A stretch of DNA of 64,000 bases from Balanoglossus misakiensis (lineage: Eukaryota > Hemichordata), in assembly GCA_040954595.2 (NCBI GenBank), contig CM082582.2:1116001-1180000 (forward strand). The letters are read 5' to 3'. The position numbers were made by a program, and so were the translations under genes. Shown in pieces: positions 33,183 through 44,109 of the stretch. The stretch's first letter is position 1; the number at the start of each line of letters is the position of its first letter. The notes beneath the pieces are model-generated. The model ran no database searches. It saw only the letters and a list, made by a program, of their open reading frames with translations, and was not told the origin of the DNA.

Positions 33183-33358
33183 GTGAGATATTATAAAATA
33201 CTCTTACATCATAAAATTGAAATCCTACATGTCAATAATTTCATATTTTCACTAATGTTTAGCAAAAAACAACTGCTCTCAACAAACCTTACCCCTCCCC
33301 CTCTTGTATTGTCAGTGCTTTGTAATCTATCAGTAACAATCCATTTTTTTCTCTCAAG

Positions 33359-33417
33359 GTGTTAAAAGAACCTATAGCTACTGGTGATGACATGATACCG
33401 TCCATGGGGTGTTGGAG
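33359..33417 (+). pseudogene. Copy of a downstream exon (VLKEP...)
   Basis: After a CTCTCAAG acceptor comes GTGTTAAAAGAACC, the same start as the exon at 49913. Here the end diverges and the reading frame is altered. Confidence 0.45.
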
Positions 33418-34471
33418 GTAATACACTTTGTAAGTATTAACCAGTCAGGACGAAAGTGGGGTAATTACGGCGGTGAGATCAAAGAGATCTATTTGAATGT
33501 GAAAGTCGCTGAGTGGCAGTTACGGCCAGTTTGAAAAATTTTCAAACGGAGATTTTCGGTACTACAAGTGATCGTAGTGCACCCATTTTTCTAAGACGTG
33601 TATGAAACACCATAGTCAATGATAGGATGATTTTTCGTGAAGTTTTAACGACGCTTTCCCGAGAAAGACAGTTTCGGTATGTTGGTTTAAATTGTGGTCC
33701 TTGACTCTCGGCAAAGATTTCTTGTCTTGAAAAAAATTGGGTAGGTTAGGAAGATATTGAACTAAGTTACCGTGAAATTATAATAGTGTGAGCCACTCCG
33801 TTGTGGAGTAATGACGGTGTAAAAATTGCCTTCGCCATCGACGAGTACAGCCGTGTTTGCCATATGTGTATGCATTGAAGTAGGTCAACGCATGTTAACC
33901 CATGACGTAATGGCTTCCTTTTCAACGCGTCGTTATCTCTCATTAGCATATTACATAAGGAGTCTATACACTATTCACGCTGACTGACTTCTCAGGACTG
34001 ACCTATGGCACAGTAAATTGTGGTCCTTGACTCTCGGCATGGATATATTCATGTCAAAATTATGAATAGAGGAGTTTAATAATGTTTCTAAAACCTGAGG
34101 GGGTTAATTTTTGTGTGGGTATGGCTGATATTTTTTTTTGTAACTTCAAGGTCACTTTGAATTTCGAGATCACAATTTTGTCAGTGGAAGTAAAGAAATT
34201 CTTCTCGATAAAACTTCATGAAAAATCACATGTAGTACACTCATAGTACCAGTAATGTGCCTGGGGTGAAATAATTGTCAGAAATGGGTTGCTAGTTGCT
34301 TAACTTTCGTTGTGAAAAAAGTTGAAAAACTGTATGCAAATGAGCAATTCAAACGTTACTGGCCAGTTCAAGTGTTTGCATTGCATGATCCCCTGCTGTT
34401 TAATTATCCCACTTACGTCCTGACTGTAACTGCAGTAGTTGCTTACATCAGACTCCCACTATCTGCATGCA
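33418..34471. other. No gene seen
   Basis: Non-coding. GTGGTCCTTGACTCTCGGCA occurs twice (33693, 34020), so part of this stretch is a short repeat. Confidence 0.5.
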
Positions 34472-34566
34472 AGTTGTGGATGGATTTGCAGAGAGAGAGG
34501 CTAGTACACGGCACTCATGTGGACCTGCACTACCACATTTCTATTCAACATCAGGTCTCTGAGTAA
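34472..34566 (+). pseudogene. Copy of the last OB-gene exon, intron lost
   Basis: Reads LWMDLQRERLVHGTHVDLHY...HQVSE and TAA. Compared with 50433 the sequence upstream is fused directly to what is intron there (CTGCATGCAAGTTGT), so the intron and acceptor have been deleted. Confidence 0.5.
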
Positions 34567-36085
34567 AAAGATGGCCATGTAAATTTTCTCTAAGTTTGTT
34601 AGAGAAATAAAGTACAACTTTAGTGTTTCACTAATTGAGTTTCAGTGTTCTTGTATTGTCTCGTTTGCCCCATGCCAACCTCAAAGTAAACGTCAAATTT
34701 GCCATTTTTGACTTATTTGTCCTTGTAGTGGGCCACATAGCATTTTAGTGCAACTTATGAAAATCTGAAGAACCAAATGCCTAATTTACCCACTCTGCAC
34801 AGATTTATTTCAATGGTACAGACTTGATGATCAGTATAGCGCCCTCTGTGGTAGTATTGGGGGGGGGGTTAACCTAGCCTTTGTATGTTTATCCCTGTCC
34901 GGTTCCATTCCAATTGTATCTATGGTAACCTAATTATCAGCAGTAAAGGCCACAGCTTTGAAACAGTTTTAATATCAAGCACTCTGAATTACACGGCCAT
35001 TCTCATTGGTGCATATAGTGTAGTCACGTTGTATTTTACTGCAACTGGTGAAAGTCTCCTAAAAAACCAAATGTGTCTTTACCCACTGTGCACAGAGTAT
35101 TTGAAGGATACTCAGTTGATGGTCATATAGTATAGCGCCCTCTGTGGTAGTATTTTGATTATGGAGGTGGGGTTAAATCTTGTCTTTGCATATGTTTATC
35201 CCTGTCATGTTGCATTGGGCTTGTATCTATGGTAACCTAATTATCAGCAGTAAAGGCCACAACTATGAAACAGTTTTAATATCAAGCACTCTCTGAATTA
35301 CATGGCCATTCTCATTGGTGTATATAGTGTAGTCACGTTGTATTTTACTACAACTGATGAAAGTCTCCTAAAAAACCAAATGTGTCTTTACCCACTGTGC
35401 ACAGAGTATTTGAATGATACTCAGTTGATGGTCATATAGTATAGCGCCCTCTGTGGTAGTATTTTGATTATGGAGGTGGGGTTTAATCTTGTCTTTGCAT
35501 ATGTTTATCCCTGTCATGTTGCATTGGGCTTGTATCTATGGTAACCTAATTATCAGCAGTAAAGGCCACAACTATGATACAGTTTTAATATCAAGCACTC
35601 TCTGAATTACATGGCCATTCTCATTGGTGTATATAGTGTAGTCATGTTGTATTTTACTGCAACTGATGAAAGTCTCCTAAAAAAAACAAATAAGTCTTTA
35701 CCCACTGTGCACAGAGTATTTGAATGATACTCAGTTGATGGTCATATAGTATAGCGCCCTCTGTGGTAGTATTTTGATTATGGAGGTGGGGTTTAATCTT
35801 GTCTTTGCATATGTTTATCCCTGTCATGTTGCCTTGGGCTTGTATCTATGGTAACCTAATTATCAGCAGTAAAGGCCACAACTATGAAACAGTTTTAATA
35901 TCAAGCACTCTCTGAATTACATGGCGATTCTCATTGGTGTATATAGTGTAGTCACGTTGTATTTTACTACAACTGATGAAAGTCTCCTAAAAAAAAATAT
36001 GTGTGTTTACCCACTGTGCACAGAGTATTTGAATGATACTCAGTTGATGGTCATATAGTATAGCACTCTCTGTGGTAGTATTTTG
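34567..36085 (+). repeat. Tandem array of ~310-bp units, left part
   Basis: Units start at TAGCGCCCTCTGTGGTAG (about 34839, 35135, 35444, 35754, 36063), giving periods of about 296-310 bp. Each includes ATGGTAACCTAATTATCAGC, GAATTACATGGCCATTCTC and CCCACTGTGCACAGAGTATT. The array is split by a LINE at 36086 and resumes at 43062. The first unit and its left flank (34550-35100) return inverted at 49035-49760. Confidence 0.85.
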
Positions 36086-36087
36086 GT

Positions 36088-36904
36088 CTCTCAGATACTG
36101 TTCTCATGTGGTTTAAGTCATACCTTTCCAATCGTAGTCAGTGTGTACTTGTAAATTCCACCCAATCACCTTTCTATCGGCTCGACACTGGGGTACCACA
36201 GGGATCAGTTCTTGGTTCCATACTTTTCAATATGTACCCGTCTCCATTTGGTGAATTAGTTCAAAGTCATGGTTGTCTTTATAGTTTTTATGCAGATGAC
36301 TCTTCACTTTATATGTCTTTTAGTAAAGACAACGCAGCAAGAACTGTTTCAAATCTTGAACTTTGTATATCCGATGTTAGGTTTTGGATGTCTGAAAACT
36401 TCTTGTGCTTATACGATGATAAGACTGAATTTGTTATTTTCTTTGGTATTTCAGGTGATCTGTCTGCTAGAGGGATTTCAGAAATTCGTGTTGGCGATTC
36501 TCTGATTCCTGTCCATTGTCAGGCTAAGAGCCTTGGTGTGATCCTTGACTCTTGTCTGACAATGAAGCCACATATTGGACAGATCTGCCGCTCTGCCACT
36601 TTTCATTTACGTCGCATTGCGCTTATCCGCAAATATTTATCTCATTCTGCTACAGAGCAATTAGTTCATGCATTCATTACTTCTCGAATTGATTCATGTA
36701 ATTCACTTTTATTTTGGCTCCCGAAGTATTCAATCAACCGTATCCAACGCGTTCAGAATATTGCTGCTAGAATTGTTACTCATTCAAAAATCACCTGTCA
36801 CATCACTCCAATTTTGTATCAGTTGCACTGGCTACCTGTTACACAGCGTATTGTTTTTAAGATGTTAGTTCTCATTTTTAAATCCATTCATAAACTTGGT
36901 CCAA
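36088..36904 (+). pseudogene. LINE reverse transcriptase, C-terminal half
   Basis: Reads SDTVLMWFKSYLSNRSQ, then GVPQGSVLGSILFN and FYADDSSLY, the RT catalytic block of the CR1/L2/Jockey-type lines, then the thumb and C-terminal region (GVILDSCLTMKPHI, ITSRIDSCNSLL). The N-terminal endonuclease and first RT blocks are missing. The frame is cut at 36904 by the LTR element, and the last ~75 codons are at 42735-42967. Confidence 0.85.
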
Positions 36905-37149
36905 CGCCATTCCATTAGTGTTGCTGGAGTGCGTTCGGTAGCACGCCCTCACTCGTAGTTACTAGTTTATACTTTTGTTCCTTTTGCGCATGCTCGGTCC
37001 TCTCTCTCCCCGCTGGACCGCCATTGCTCTATGTATGTTTATATATCGATCGACGAAGTGTATCGATTAAACTGGTTATTGTTCTCAACTTCCAAGTGTC
37101 TGGTTGTGATTCCGACTCATCGATAATTGGGCTTGCATCCCCACTGGCG
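36905..37149 (+). repeat. 5' LTR of the full-length gypsy element
   Basis: Begins CGCCATTCCATTAG and ends CCCCACTGGCG. Identical by eye to 42490-42734. Confidence 0.9.
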
Positions 37150-37168
37150 TGGTGGCAGCGATTTCGAA
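37150..37168 (+). promoter_or_regulatory. Primer binding site, probably tRNA-Leu
   Basis: TGGTGGCAGCG directly follows the LTR and matches the complement of a tRNA-Leu 3' end for 11 bases; ATTTCGAA after it matches only in part. The same first 11 bases open the primer site of the nested element at 12378. Confidence 0.65.
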
Positions 37169-37315
37169 TCTACACGCCTCCTGAAGACATAACAGTCGTC
37201 GCTGGACCATATATTGCCTGGTCAACAAGTTGTCGGACACACACACATAGTGTACAACCGGTCAGTATACATTAACTGGATAGCACAGAAGTTGTAGTCA
37301 TTACCAGAGTACATC

Positions 37316-40300
37316 ATGGCATCATTCCAGCGGGCACCCAAGCAATGGTGTCTCAGTAAATCAGAGACTATTAATTCCTTCGAGAATTGGCGCCAAAACC
37401 TCAGATATACGTTATCACTTGATGCTAATTTTGCACCTTTCCTCGCTGAGGGCGCACAATGGACAAAGAAAACGAAGTCTAGTCCACTGAGAGGGTTTAC
37501 CAACGACGGTGAGGACATCAGCGCAAACAAAAGCCTTACAGCCCAGCAGAAGGTTAATGCTCTGGAGCTTATGTTGGGCCAAATAGCCAACTACTGCCCC
37601 GTTATAGCCCGCAGTACTATTGTCAAGAACTCGACATCCATAGACAGTATTTGGCAGGTAATTCGTTTACATTATGGTTTCCAGTCTACTGGCGCTCATT
37701 TCATCGATTTTTGCCAAATCCACCTTCAGCCCGATGAGCGTCCTGAAGACCTCTACCAACGCCTCACCGCATTCATTGAGGACAACCTACTCCGTCGTGA
37801 TAGCGGTATATCCCACCACGGCGATGCCATTACCGAGGATGAAGAGCTTTCCCCATCTTTGGAAAATTTTGTGGTCTTAACCTGGTTGCAGCTAATACAT
37901 AAAGATCTCCCGAGACTTGTTAAACAACGGAACGGCACGGAGTTACGCACCCGTACATTAGCCTCCGTAAAGCCAGAAATTTCACAGGCATTATCTTCTC
38001 TCCTGGATGAGATACACACTACAGAAGACGCCACTGTCATGCGCACCGCCGCAGCCAACTACCACAACACCACTCGTTATAAGGACAACTTTCCCACTCG
38101 CTCTACTGGTCCGCCCAAAGCAAGACAGAGAAGCCGTAAAACATATCGCTCCTGTCCCCTGTGCAAGCAAGCCGGCAGACCGGCTCAGCATTTTCTAAGT
38201 GAGTGTGAGTTCCTACCAGACCAAGATCGCCGGTTCATGACCAAAGCACGACAGGTTGCTAACATATTCGACATTAACAGTGATGAAGATGACTGTCTTC
38301 CAAGTGATGAACTCTCACAACAAGACTCAAGCACTACCAACACCGCCCTACGAATTCAGGTCCGCCAGTCACCATACCTGGATACTTTCTATGGTTACCA
38401 AACCGTCCGCGCGATTATCGACAGTGGTGCCACTGGTAACATGATGCGCCTGTCTTTAGCCAGACGACTGAATGTACCAATAAAATCCAGTTCCCAATCC
38501 GCACATCAGGCCGATGGCTCTTCCCCCTTGAAAGTTGTAGGCGAAACTAGATTCCAATTGACACGCGACAACATCAACTTCATATTCGAGGGCCTAGTTG
38601 TGGAAAACCTGGATGTCGACTTATTGGCAGGGACTCCCTTTATGGAGCTAAATGACATCAGTGTCCGCCCAGCCAAGTGCCAAATCATGATCGGTGACGG
38701 TACGACATACACCTACGGGTCAACACCAGCAACCGGCCACAGCATCCGCAGGACCCATGTACTCAGGGCCCCTCCCGTGTCTTCTACCATTTGGCCAGGT
38801 GACTTCATCGAGGTAGAGTTACCACCAGAACTCCAGGCCACTGACACGACGTACGCAGTCGAACCTAGATCAGACACACGTTCTAACAAGATGTTCACGC
38901 CTAACAACACATGGCCAGCACCAGACCTGTTGACAAGTGTAGCTGGAAAACTTCGCATTCCCAACTTATCTGACAGTCCACAAACACTTCAGCGCAACGA
39001 ACACTTTTGCCAAGTACGCGCCACCTTCACCCCAGTCATAGATCACAGCAGTTCCACCACGAAGACTCTCCCCACCAAGTCTCCAACCACTGTCGGCAAC
39101 TACTCAAATGACATTAAGCTTGACCCTGACAATCTCCTATCACAAGCAGACCGTACAGCTTTCCGCTCTCTTCACCAAGAGTTTGATGACGTTTTCAACC
39201 CTACCGTCAAGGGCTACAACGGTGCGTCGGGTCCCTTCGAAGCAGTTGTCAATATGGGCCCTGTGCAACCACCACAGCGAAAGGGGCGCCTCCCCTTCTA
39301 TCCACATGACAAGCTGTTGGAACTACAGGCCAAGTTCGATGAGTTGGAAGAAATGGGTGTATTCGCCCGACCAGAAGACCTGAGTGTTAGCGTCGAATAC
39401 ATAAACACCTCATTCCTGGTAAAAAAAGCCAACGGTGGCTCTAGACTAGTCACTGCCTTCGCTGACGTGGGTCGCTATAGCAAACCCCAGCCGTCTGTAT
39501 TACCAGATGTGGATGGTACTCTTCGCCACATCGCGCAGTGGAAATACATAATTACCACAGACCTCACCAAGGCCTTCTACCAAATACCGCTTTCAAGGAC
39601 GTCCCTGAAATATTGCGGCGTAGCTACTCCGTTCCGAGGCATACGCGTCTACACACGATGTGCTATGGGCATGCCCGGTTCTGAAACTGCCCTCGAAGAA
39701 CTCATGTGTCGCGTCCTAGGTGATCTCCTTGCAGATGGTGTTGTAGCTAAACTAGCTGACGACTTATTCTGTGGTGGTAATTCCATACATGAATTCAAGA
39801 CCAACTGGAAACGTCTGCTACAGGCATTACATGCGTTGGCATTATGCCTTTCTGCCGCCAAAACGGCTATATGCCCAGCTACTACCATGATCCTGGGATG
39901 GATTTGGCACCAAGGAACAATCAGTGCCAGCAAACACCGTATCGCACCCCTTTCCTCATGCTCTACACCAGAGAATGTTCGTGGACTTCGATCTTTCATA
40001 GGTGCATACAAGGTCTTAGCTAGAGTAATTCCAGGCTGCGCATTTCTCCTCACAGCGTTAGAAGATGCCGCCGCTGGGAAACAGTCTAGCGACCGTATTG
40101 AGTGGACTGACAAGCTCCGTGAGGCTTTCCACACTGCCCAGTCTGCACTTTCCACAAGCCGATCGATCACTTTGCCACGCCCATCCGACCAACTTTGGAT
40201 CATCACAGATGGTGCCGTGAAGTACAACGGAATTGGTGCTACATTATATGTCTCCCGAGATGACAAACTCCACGTTGCTGGATTCTTCAGTGCCAAACTT

Positions 40301-42262
40301 CGTGGTCGGCAGGTCACTTGGCTCCCCTGCGAGGTTGAGGCTCTATCCATTGCAGTTGCCACCAAGCATTTTAGCCCTTATATTATACAGTCTCATCACA
40401 AGCCATGTATACTCACAGACAGTAAACCATGCGTACAAGCATATGAGAAGTTGTGCCGCGGCGAATTCTCCGCCAGCCCACGAGTAACAACCTTCCTCTC
40501 AACCGTGAGCCGGTACCAGGCCTCTGTGAGACATCTTGCTGGCAGCGAAAACATCCCATCAGACTTCGCCAGTCGTAATGCCCCAGATTGTGACTCTCCC
40601 ACTTGCCAAATCTGCACATTCGTCGCACGTACCGAAGATTCTGTTGTCAGATCCCTGTCCGTACAGGACGTCATCTCCGGTAACGCAAAGCTACCATTTA
40701 CCAACAGGGCGACTTGGCTCAGCATACAAGCCGACTGTCCAGATTTGCGTCGTACTCACGCCCACCTAACTCAGGGAACGCGTCCATCAAAGAAGCTCAC
40801 CAACATCAGGGATGTAAAACGCTACCTGAACAACGTAACTATTGCCAAGGATGGGTTGCTTGTTGTCTCCCGGACGGATCCCTTTGTCCCTCCTAGTGAC
40901 CGCATCGTAGTTCCCCGACAAGTTTTGGATGGCTTTCTGACTGCCATTCACATTCGTCTAGGTCACCCATCATGCCACCAACTGAAGCAAGTGACACATC
41001 GCTACTTCTACGCCCTGGACTTGGACAAATCCATCGAGCATGTCTCCTCTACATGCCACCATTGCGCCTCACTCACCAAGGTTCCCAATACCATAGTCAC
41101 ACAGTCAACTACAGATCCGCCTGAAGTCATCGGCATTTCCTTCGCTGCTGATATAATCAAGCGTGAGCGTCAATTAGTCCTAGTACTCCGCGAATGCGTC
41201 ACATCATTCACGTCAGCTTGTCTTATTGAGGACGAACGCCATGATACCCTACGTGTTGCCCTCGTGAGACTTTGCATTGAACTTCGACCTTTAGATGGTC
41301 CACACGCTGTTATCCGTACTGACCCAGCTCCGGGCTTTGCAGCCCTCATCAACGATGACCTCCTTCGTCAGCACAGGTTGACCATTGAAATTGGTCGCAT
41401 CAAGAATCGTAACAAAAACCCTGTCGCAGGTAGAGCTATTCAAGAAATTGAAGACGAGCTCCTACGCCAGGACCCTCTGTGTTCTACCATCACACCACTC
41501 TCCCTGGCCATAGCCCTCTCACACGTCAACTCCCGCATCAGGTCTAGAGGTTTGTCTTCCCGTGAAATGTGGACTCAAAGAGACCAGTTTACCCATGATC
41601 AGTTACCGATCAGTGACCAACAGCTGATTCTTGCACAACACGCCCTCCGCAAGGCCAACCATCGCTCCAGTGAGACCTCCAAAACTCCCAGTAGACGCAT
41701 GCCAATAGCCCCGTCGCTAGAAGTTGGGGACCTGGTATACCTACACTCAGACCGCAACAAATCCCGTTCTCGAGACCACTACTTGGTCATCCAGAGCGAC
41801 CCGCCATGGTGTTGTATCCGTAAGTTCCGCGGAAACCAACTCCGTAAGACTTCGTATCGCGTCAAGCAGTCAGAATGCTACTTAGTGCCATTTTCAGCGA
41901 CCGATCACTCAATACCCATGAAGGGAGCGAACGAGGAGCACTCATCTGATGACGATACACCGTGTCGGCCACCAACCGCAGTGCCTGAACCCCCAAGCAT
42001 TCCTTCGGAACTCGCATCGCCCAGGAAGTCAGATCACATACAAAGTACCACACCTGGTGTCTGCGATACTACTACTACCAAATGCGACACCAGTACCAGT
42101 GATATCCAACCCACAGTGTGCAGCCCCATGGAAACCACTGACATGTCAGCTCCTGCTGAAGATAGTCGACCAGATCAACCTCTCACCACTGAGGGTACAA
42201 GAAAATCCACCCGCGCTCGCCGTCGTCCCACCCGCTTTGATGACTATGAAGTGAACTTTTAG
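37316..42262 (+). CDS. gag-pol: Gag-pol polyprotein, 1648 aa, integrase Glu replaced by Gly
   Basis: ATG at 37316 (CATCATGGCATC context). Gag occupies about 1-300, with an unusual zinc motif C-x2-C-x8-H-x4-C at about 280 (CPLCKQAGR...HFLSEC). The protease has DSGA at about 369. RT follows from about 650, with LADD where most elements have Y-x-DD (about 813-816). RNase H has TDGA, a Glu in PCEVEAL and TDSKP. The integrase HHCC region is at about 1212-1245 and the core has Asp 1279 and Asp 1336. At the D-35-E position 1372 the residue is Gly ([10 protein letters not shown]). The C-terminus is Ser/Thr/Pro-rich with a basic [12 protein letters not shown] end. One frame, no frameshift needed. The missing Glu suggests that this copy cannot integrate its own cDNA. 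Confidence 0.9.
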   Translation: MASFQRAPKQWCLSKSETINSFENWRQNLRYTLSLDANFAPFLAEGAQWTKKTKSSPLRGFTNDGEDISANKSLTAQQKVNALELMLGQIANYCPVIARSTIVKNSTSIDSIWQVIRLHYGFQSTGAHFIDFCQIHLQPDERPEDLYQRLTAFIEDNLLRRDSGISHHGDAITEDEELSPSLENFVVLTWLQLIHKDLPRLVKQRNGTELRTRTLASVKPEISQALSSLLDEIHTTEDATVMRTAAANYHNTTRYKDNFPTRSTGPPKARQRSRKTYRSCPLCKQAGRPAQHFLSECEFLPDQDRRFMTKARQVANIFDINSDEDDCLPSDELSQQDSSTTNTALRIQVRQSPYLDTFYGYQTVRAIIDSGATGNMMRLSLARRLNVPIKSSSQSAHQADGSSPLKVVGETRFQLTRDNINFIFEGLVVENLDVDLLAGTPFMELNDISVRPAKCQIMIGDGTTYTYGSTPATGHSIRRTHVLRAPPVSSTIWPGDFIEVELPPELQATDTTYAVEPRSDTRSNKMFTPNNTWPAPDLLTSVAGKLRIPNLSDSPQTLQRNEHFCQVRATFTPVIDHSSSTTKTLPTKSPTTVGNYSNDIKLDPDNLLSQADRTAFRSLHQEFDDVFNPTVKGYNGASGPFEAVVNMGPVQPPQRKGRLPFYPHDKLLELQAKFDELEEMGVFARPEDLSVSVEYINTSFLVKKANGGSRLVTAFADVGRYSKPQPSVLPDVDGTLRHIAQWKYIITTDLTKAFYQIPLSRTSLKYCGVATPFRGIRVYTRCAMGMPGSETALEELMCRVLGDLLADGVVAKLADDLFCGGNSIHEFKTNWKRLLQALHALALCLSAAKTAICPATTMILGWIWHQGTISASKHRIAPLSSCSTPENVRGLRSFIGAYKVLARVIPGCAFLLTALEDAAAGKQSSDRIEWTDKLREAFHTAQSALSTSRSITLPRPSDQLWIITDGAVKYNGIGATLYVSRDDKLHVAGFFSAKLRGRQVTWLPCEVEALSIAVATKHFSPYIIQSHHKPCILTDSKPCVQAYEKLCRGEFSASPRVTTFLSTVSRYQASVRHLAGSENIPSDFASRNAPDCDSPTCQICTFVARTEDSVVRSLSVQDVISGNAKLPFTNRATWLSIQADCPDLRRTHAHLTQGTRPSKKLTNIRDVKRYLNNVTIAKDGLLVVSRTDPFVPPSDRIVVPRQVLDGFLTAIHIRLGHPSCHQLKQVTHRYFYALDLDKSIEHVSSTCHHCASLTKVPNTIVTQSTTDPPEVIGISFAADIIKRERQLVLVLRECVTSFTSACLIEDERHDTLRVALVRLCIELRPLDGPHAVIRTDPAPGFAALINDDLLRQHRLTIEIGRIKNRNKNPVAGRAIQEIEDELLRQDPLCSTITPLSLAIALSHVNSRIRSRGLSSREMWTQRDQFTHDQLPISDQQLILAQHALRKANHRSSETSKTPSRRMPIAPSLEVGDLVYLHSDRNKSRSRDHYLVIQSDPPWCCIRKFRGNQLRKTSYRVKQSECYLVPFSATDHSIPMKGANEEHSSDDDTPCRPPTAVPEPPSIPSELASPRKSDHIQSTTPGVCDTTTTKCDTSTSDIQPTVCSPMETTDMSAPAEDSRPDQPLTTEGTRKSTRARRRPTRFDDYEVNF

Positions 42263-42489
42263 AGTTTCAGACCTTTATATTTTTGTGCTGAACAGTGTTG
42301 CCCCCAGTACTCCCATTTATATTTATTGACTTTCATGTTCTCACTTTCATTGCAGCTTTTGACTTTTGTAGGACTCAGTCAACATGCATGTTCATGTTTT
42401 TCTTTGCATTTTATGCTCACATTTCCTGTGTCAAATTTTTTTCCTGCTCGATGGACAGAAAGAGAAGTGGATGTAAGAGAAGGTGGCTA
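42263..42489 (+). other. 3' untranslated region and purine tract of the gypsy element
   Basis: Pyrimidine-rich, ending with AAAGAGAAGTGGATGTAAGA, then GAAGGTGGCTA before the 3' LTR, a weak polypurine tract. Confidence 0.6.
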
Positions 42490-42734
42490 CGCCATTCCAT
42501 TAGTGTTGCTGGAGTGCGTTCGGTAGCACGCCCTCACTCGTAGTTACTAGTTTATACTTTTGTTCCTTTTGCGCATGCTCGGTCCTCTCTCTCCCCGCTG
42601 GACCGCCATTGCTCTATGTATGTTTATATATCGATCGACGAAGTGTATCGATTAAACTGGTTATTGTTCTCAACTTCCAAGTGTCTGGTTGTGATTCCGA
42701 CTCATCGATAATTGGGCTTGCATCCCCACTGGCG
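42490..42734 (+). repeat. 3' LTR of the full-length gypsy element
   Basis: 245 bp, identical by eye to 36905-37149. Followed by CAATCTATC, the resumed LINE. Confidence 0.9.
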
Positions 42735-43061
42735 CAATCTATCTTTCTAGCATGACTAATCTATATGTTCCGTGTCGCAATTTAAGGTCAGCTGATCAGT
42801 TCAAACTCTGCCTTGTTCGATCACGCACCAAAAGTTATGGTGATCGTGCTTTTACTGTTGCTGCTCCAATTCTTTGGAATAATCTTCCACTTACCATTCG
42901 CCAGGCACCAGACTTATCTGTTTTTAAATCAAATGTTAAAACTTTACTTTTTAAATCTGTTTTTTAGCCATTTGTTGTATTGTACTTTTGCTTTAAGCAT
43001 CATTGATCACATTTTTGTGGATACTGACACTATACAAATAAATTATTATTATTATTATTAT
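42735..43061 (+). pseudogene. LINE RT C-terminus and 3' UTR
   Basis: Reads IYLSSMTNLYVP, then RAFTVAAPILWNNLPLTIR and ends LLFKSVF and TAG (42967), the usual C-terminus of L2/CR1-type RTs. A ~90-bp UTR and (ATT)8 tail follow. Confidence 0.85.
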
Positions 43062-43790
43062 TATTTTGATTACAGAGGTGGGGTTTAATCTTGCCTTTGC
43101 ATATGTTTATCCCTGTCCTGTTGCATTGGGCTTGTATCTATGGTAACCTATTATCAGCAGTAAAGGCCACAACTATGAAACAGTTTTAATATCAAGCACT
43201 CTCTGAATTACACGGCCATTCTCATTGGTGTATATAGTGTAGTCACGTTGTATTTTACTGCAACTGATGAAAGTCTCCTAAAAAAACAAATGTGTCTTTA
43301 CCCACTGTGCACAGAGTATTTGAATGATACTCAGTTGATGGTCATATAGTATAGCGCCCTCTGCGGTAGTATTTTGATTATGGAGGTGGGGTTTAATCTT
43401 GTCTTTGCATATGTTTATCCCTGTCCTGTTGCATTGGGCTTGTATCTATGGTAAACTAATTATCAGCAGTAAAGGCCACAACAATGATACAGTTTTAATA
43501 TCAAGCACTCTCTGAATTACATGGCCATTCTCATTGGTGTATATAGTGTAGTCATGTTGTATTTTACTGCAACTGATGAAAGTCTCCTAAAAACAAATGT
43601 GTATTTACCCACTGTGCACAGAGTATTTGAATGATACTCAGTTGATGGTCATATAGTATAGCACCCTCTGTGGTAGTATTTGGATGATAGGGGAAGGGGT
43701 AACCTACCTTTTCTATACATGTATATGGTTATCCCTCTTCTATTGCATTCCGCTTGTATCTATGGAAACCTAATTATCAGCAGTGAATGC
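43062..43790 (+). repeat. Tandem array of ~310-bp units, right part
   Basis: Continues the array of 34567-36085 with two further units (GCGCCCTCTGCGGTAG at about 43355, GCACCCTCTGTGG at about 43661), then a diverged last unit. Confidence 0.85.
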
Positions 43791-43951
43791 CAAATTGTAA
43801 AACAGCAACATATTTATTATCAAACACTGTATGGAATTGAATATACACAATATGTTTTGTGTGTTTGCTGGCTACATACATGCATAAATACGTACATACA
43901 TATATTACACTCATACTCAAACACACAGCTAATGGACTCTTTTTTTCATCA

Positions 43952-44022
43952 TCCCCACCAGGAATCGAACCTGGATCTCTTATCACAAAGTGACAAGTGT
44001 GTTAACCATTACACCATGAGGA
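43952..44022 (-). ncRNA. tRNA-derived SINE head
   Basis: A 71-nt cloverleaf-like sequence on the minus strand. Acceptor TCCTCAT pairs with GTGGGGA (one G-T). The pol III A box is TGGTGTAATGG and the B box GGTTCGATTCC, within a perfect CCAGG/CCTGG T arm. The anticodon loop (ACTTTGT) has C where U33 is invariant, and no T-run terminator follows, so it is a SINE promoter and not a working tRNA gene. Sequence shared with 48296-48480 extends beyond it. Confidence 0.65.
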
Positions 44023-44109
44023 TTTTTTATCTCCACTAACTGCCAACACACTGTCCAATTGCACATTCACTCACTGACATATTCAACTAACACACCAGTT
44101 TCTTTATTT

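Larger units (their letters stand above)
36905..42734 (+). mobile_element. Full-length Ty3/gypsy LTR retrotransposon
   Basis: Identical 245-bp LTRs flank one 1648-codon gag-pol frame in canonical order (Gag, protease, RT, RNase H, integrase). The LTR ends form CGCCA...TGGCG and are not TG...CA. The insertion splits the LINE frame; flanks share only CAA (36902-36904, 42735-42737). No LTR difference is visible, so insertion is very recent. Codon use is GC-richer than in the Gmr1-like element. Confidence 0.9.
36086..43061 (+). mobile_element. 5'-truncated LINE (L2/CR1-type), split by an LTR element
   Basis: Two parts, 36086-36904 and 42735-43061, join into one RT C-terminal half and a 3' UTR ending in (ATT)n. 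The array flanks give TATTTTG on both sides (36079-36085, 43062-43068), a target duplication. Loss of the 5' end is the usual result of target-primed reverse transcription. Confidence 0.85.

Noticed and set aside
43952-44022. Functional tRNA gene
   Set aside because: C at the invariant U33 position, an unclear anticodon, no T-run terminator, and a second copy embedded in the same repeat; a SINE head explains it better.
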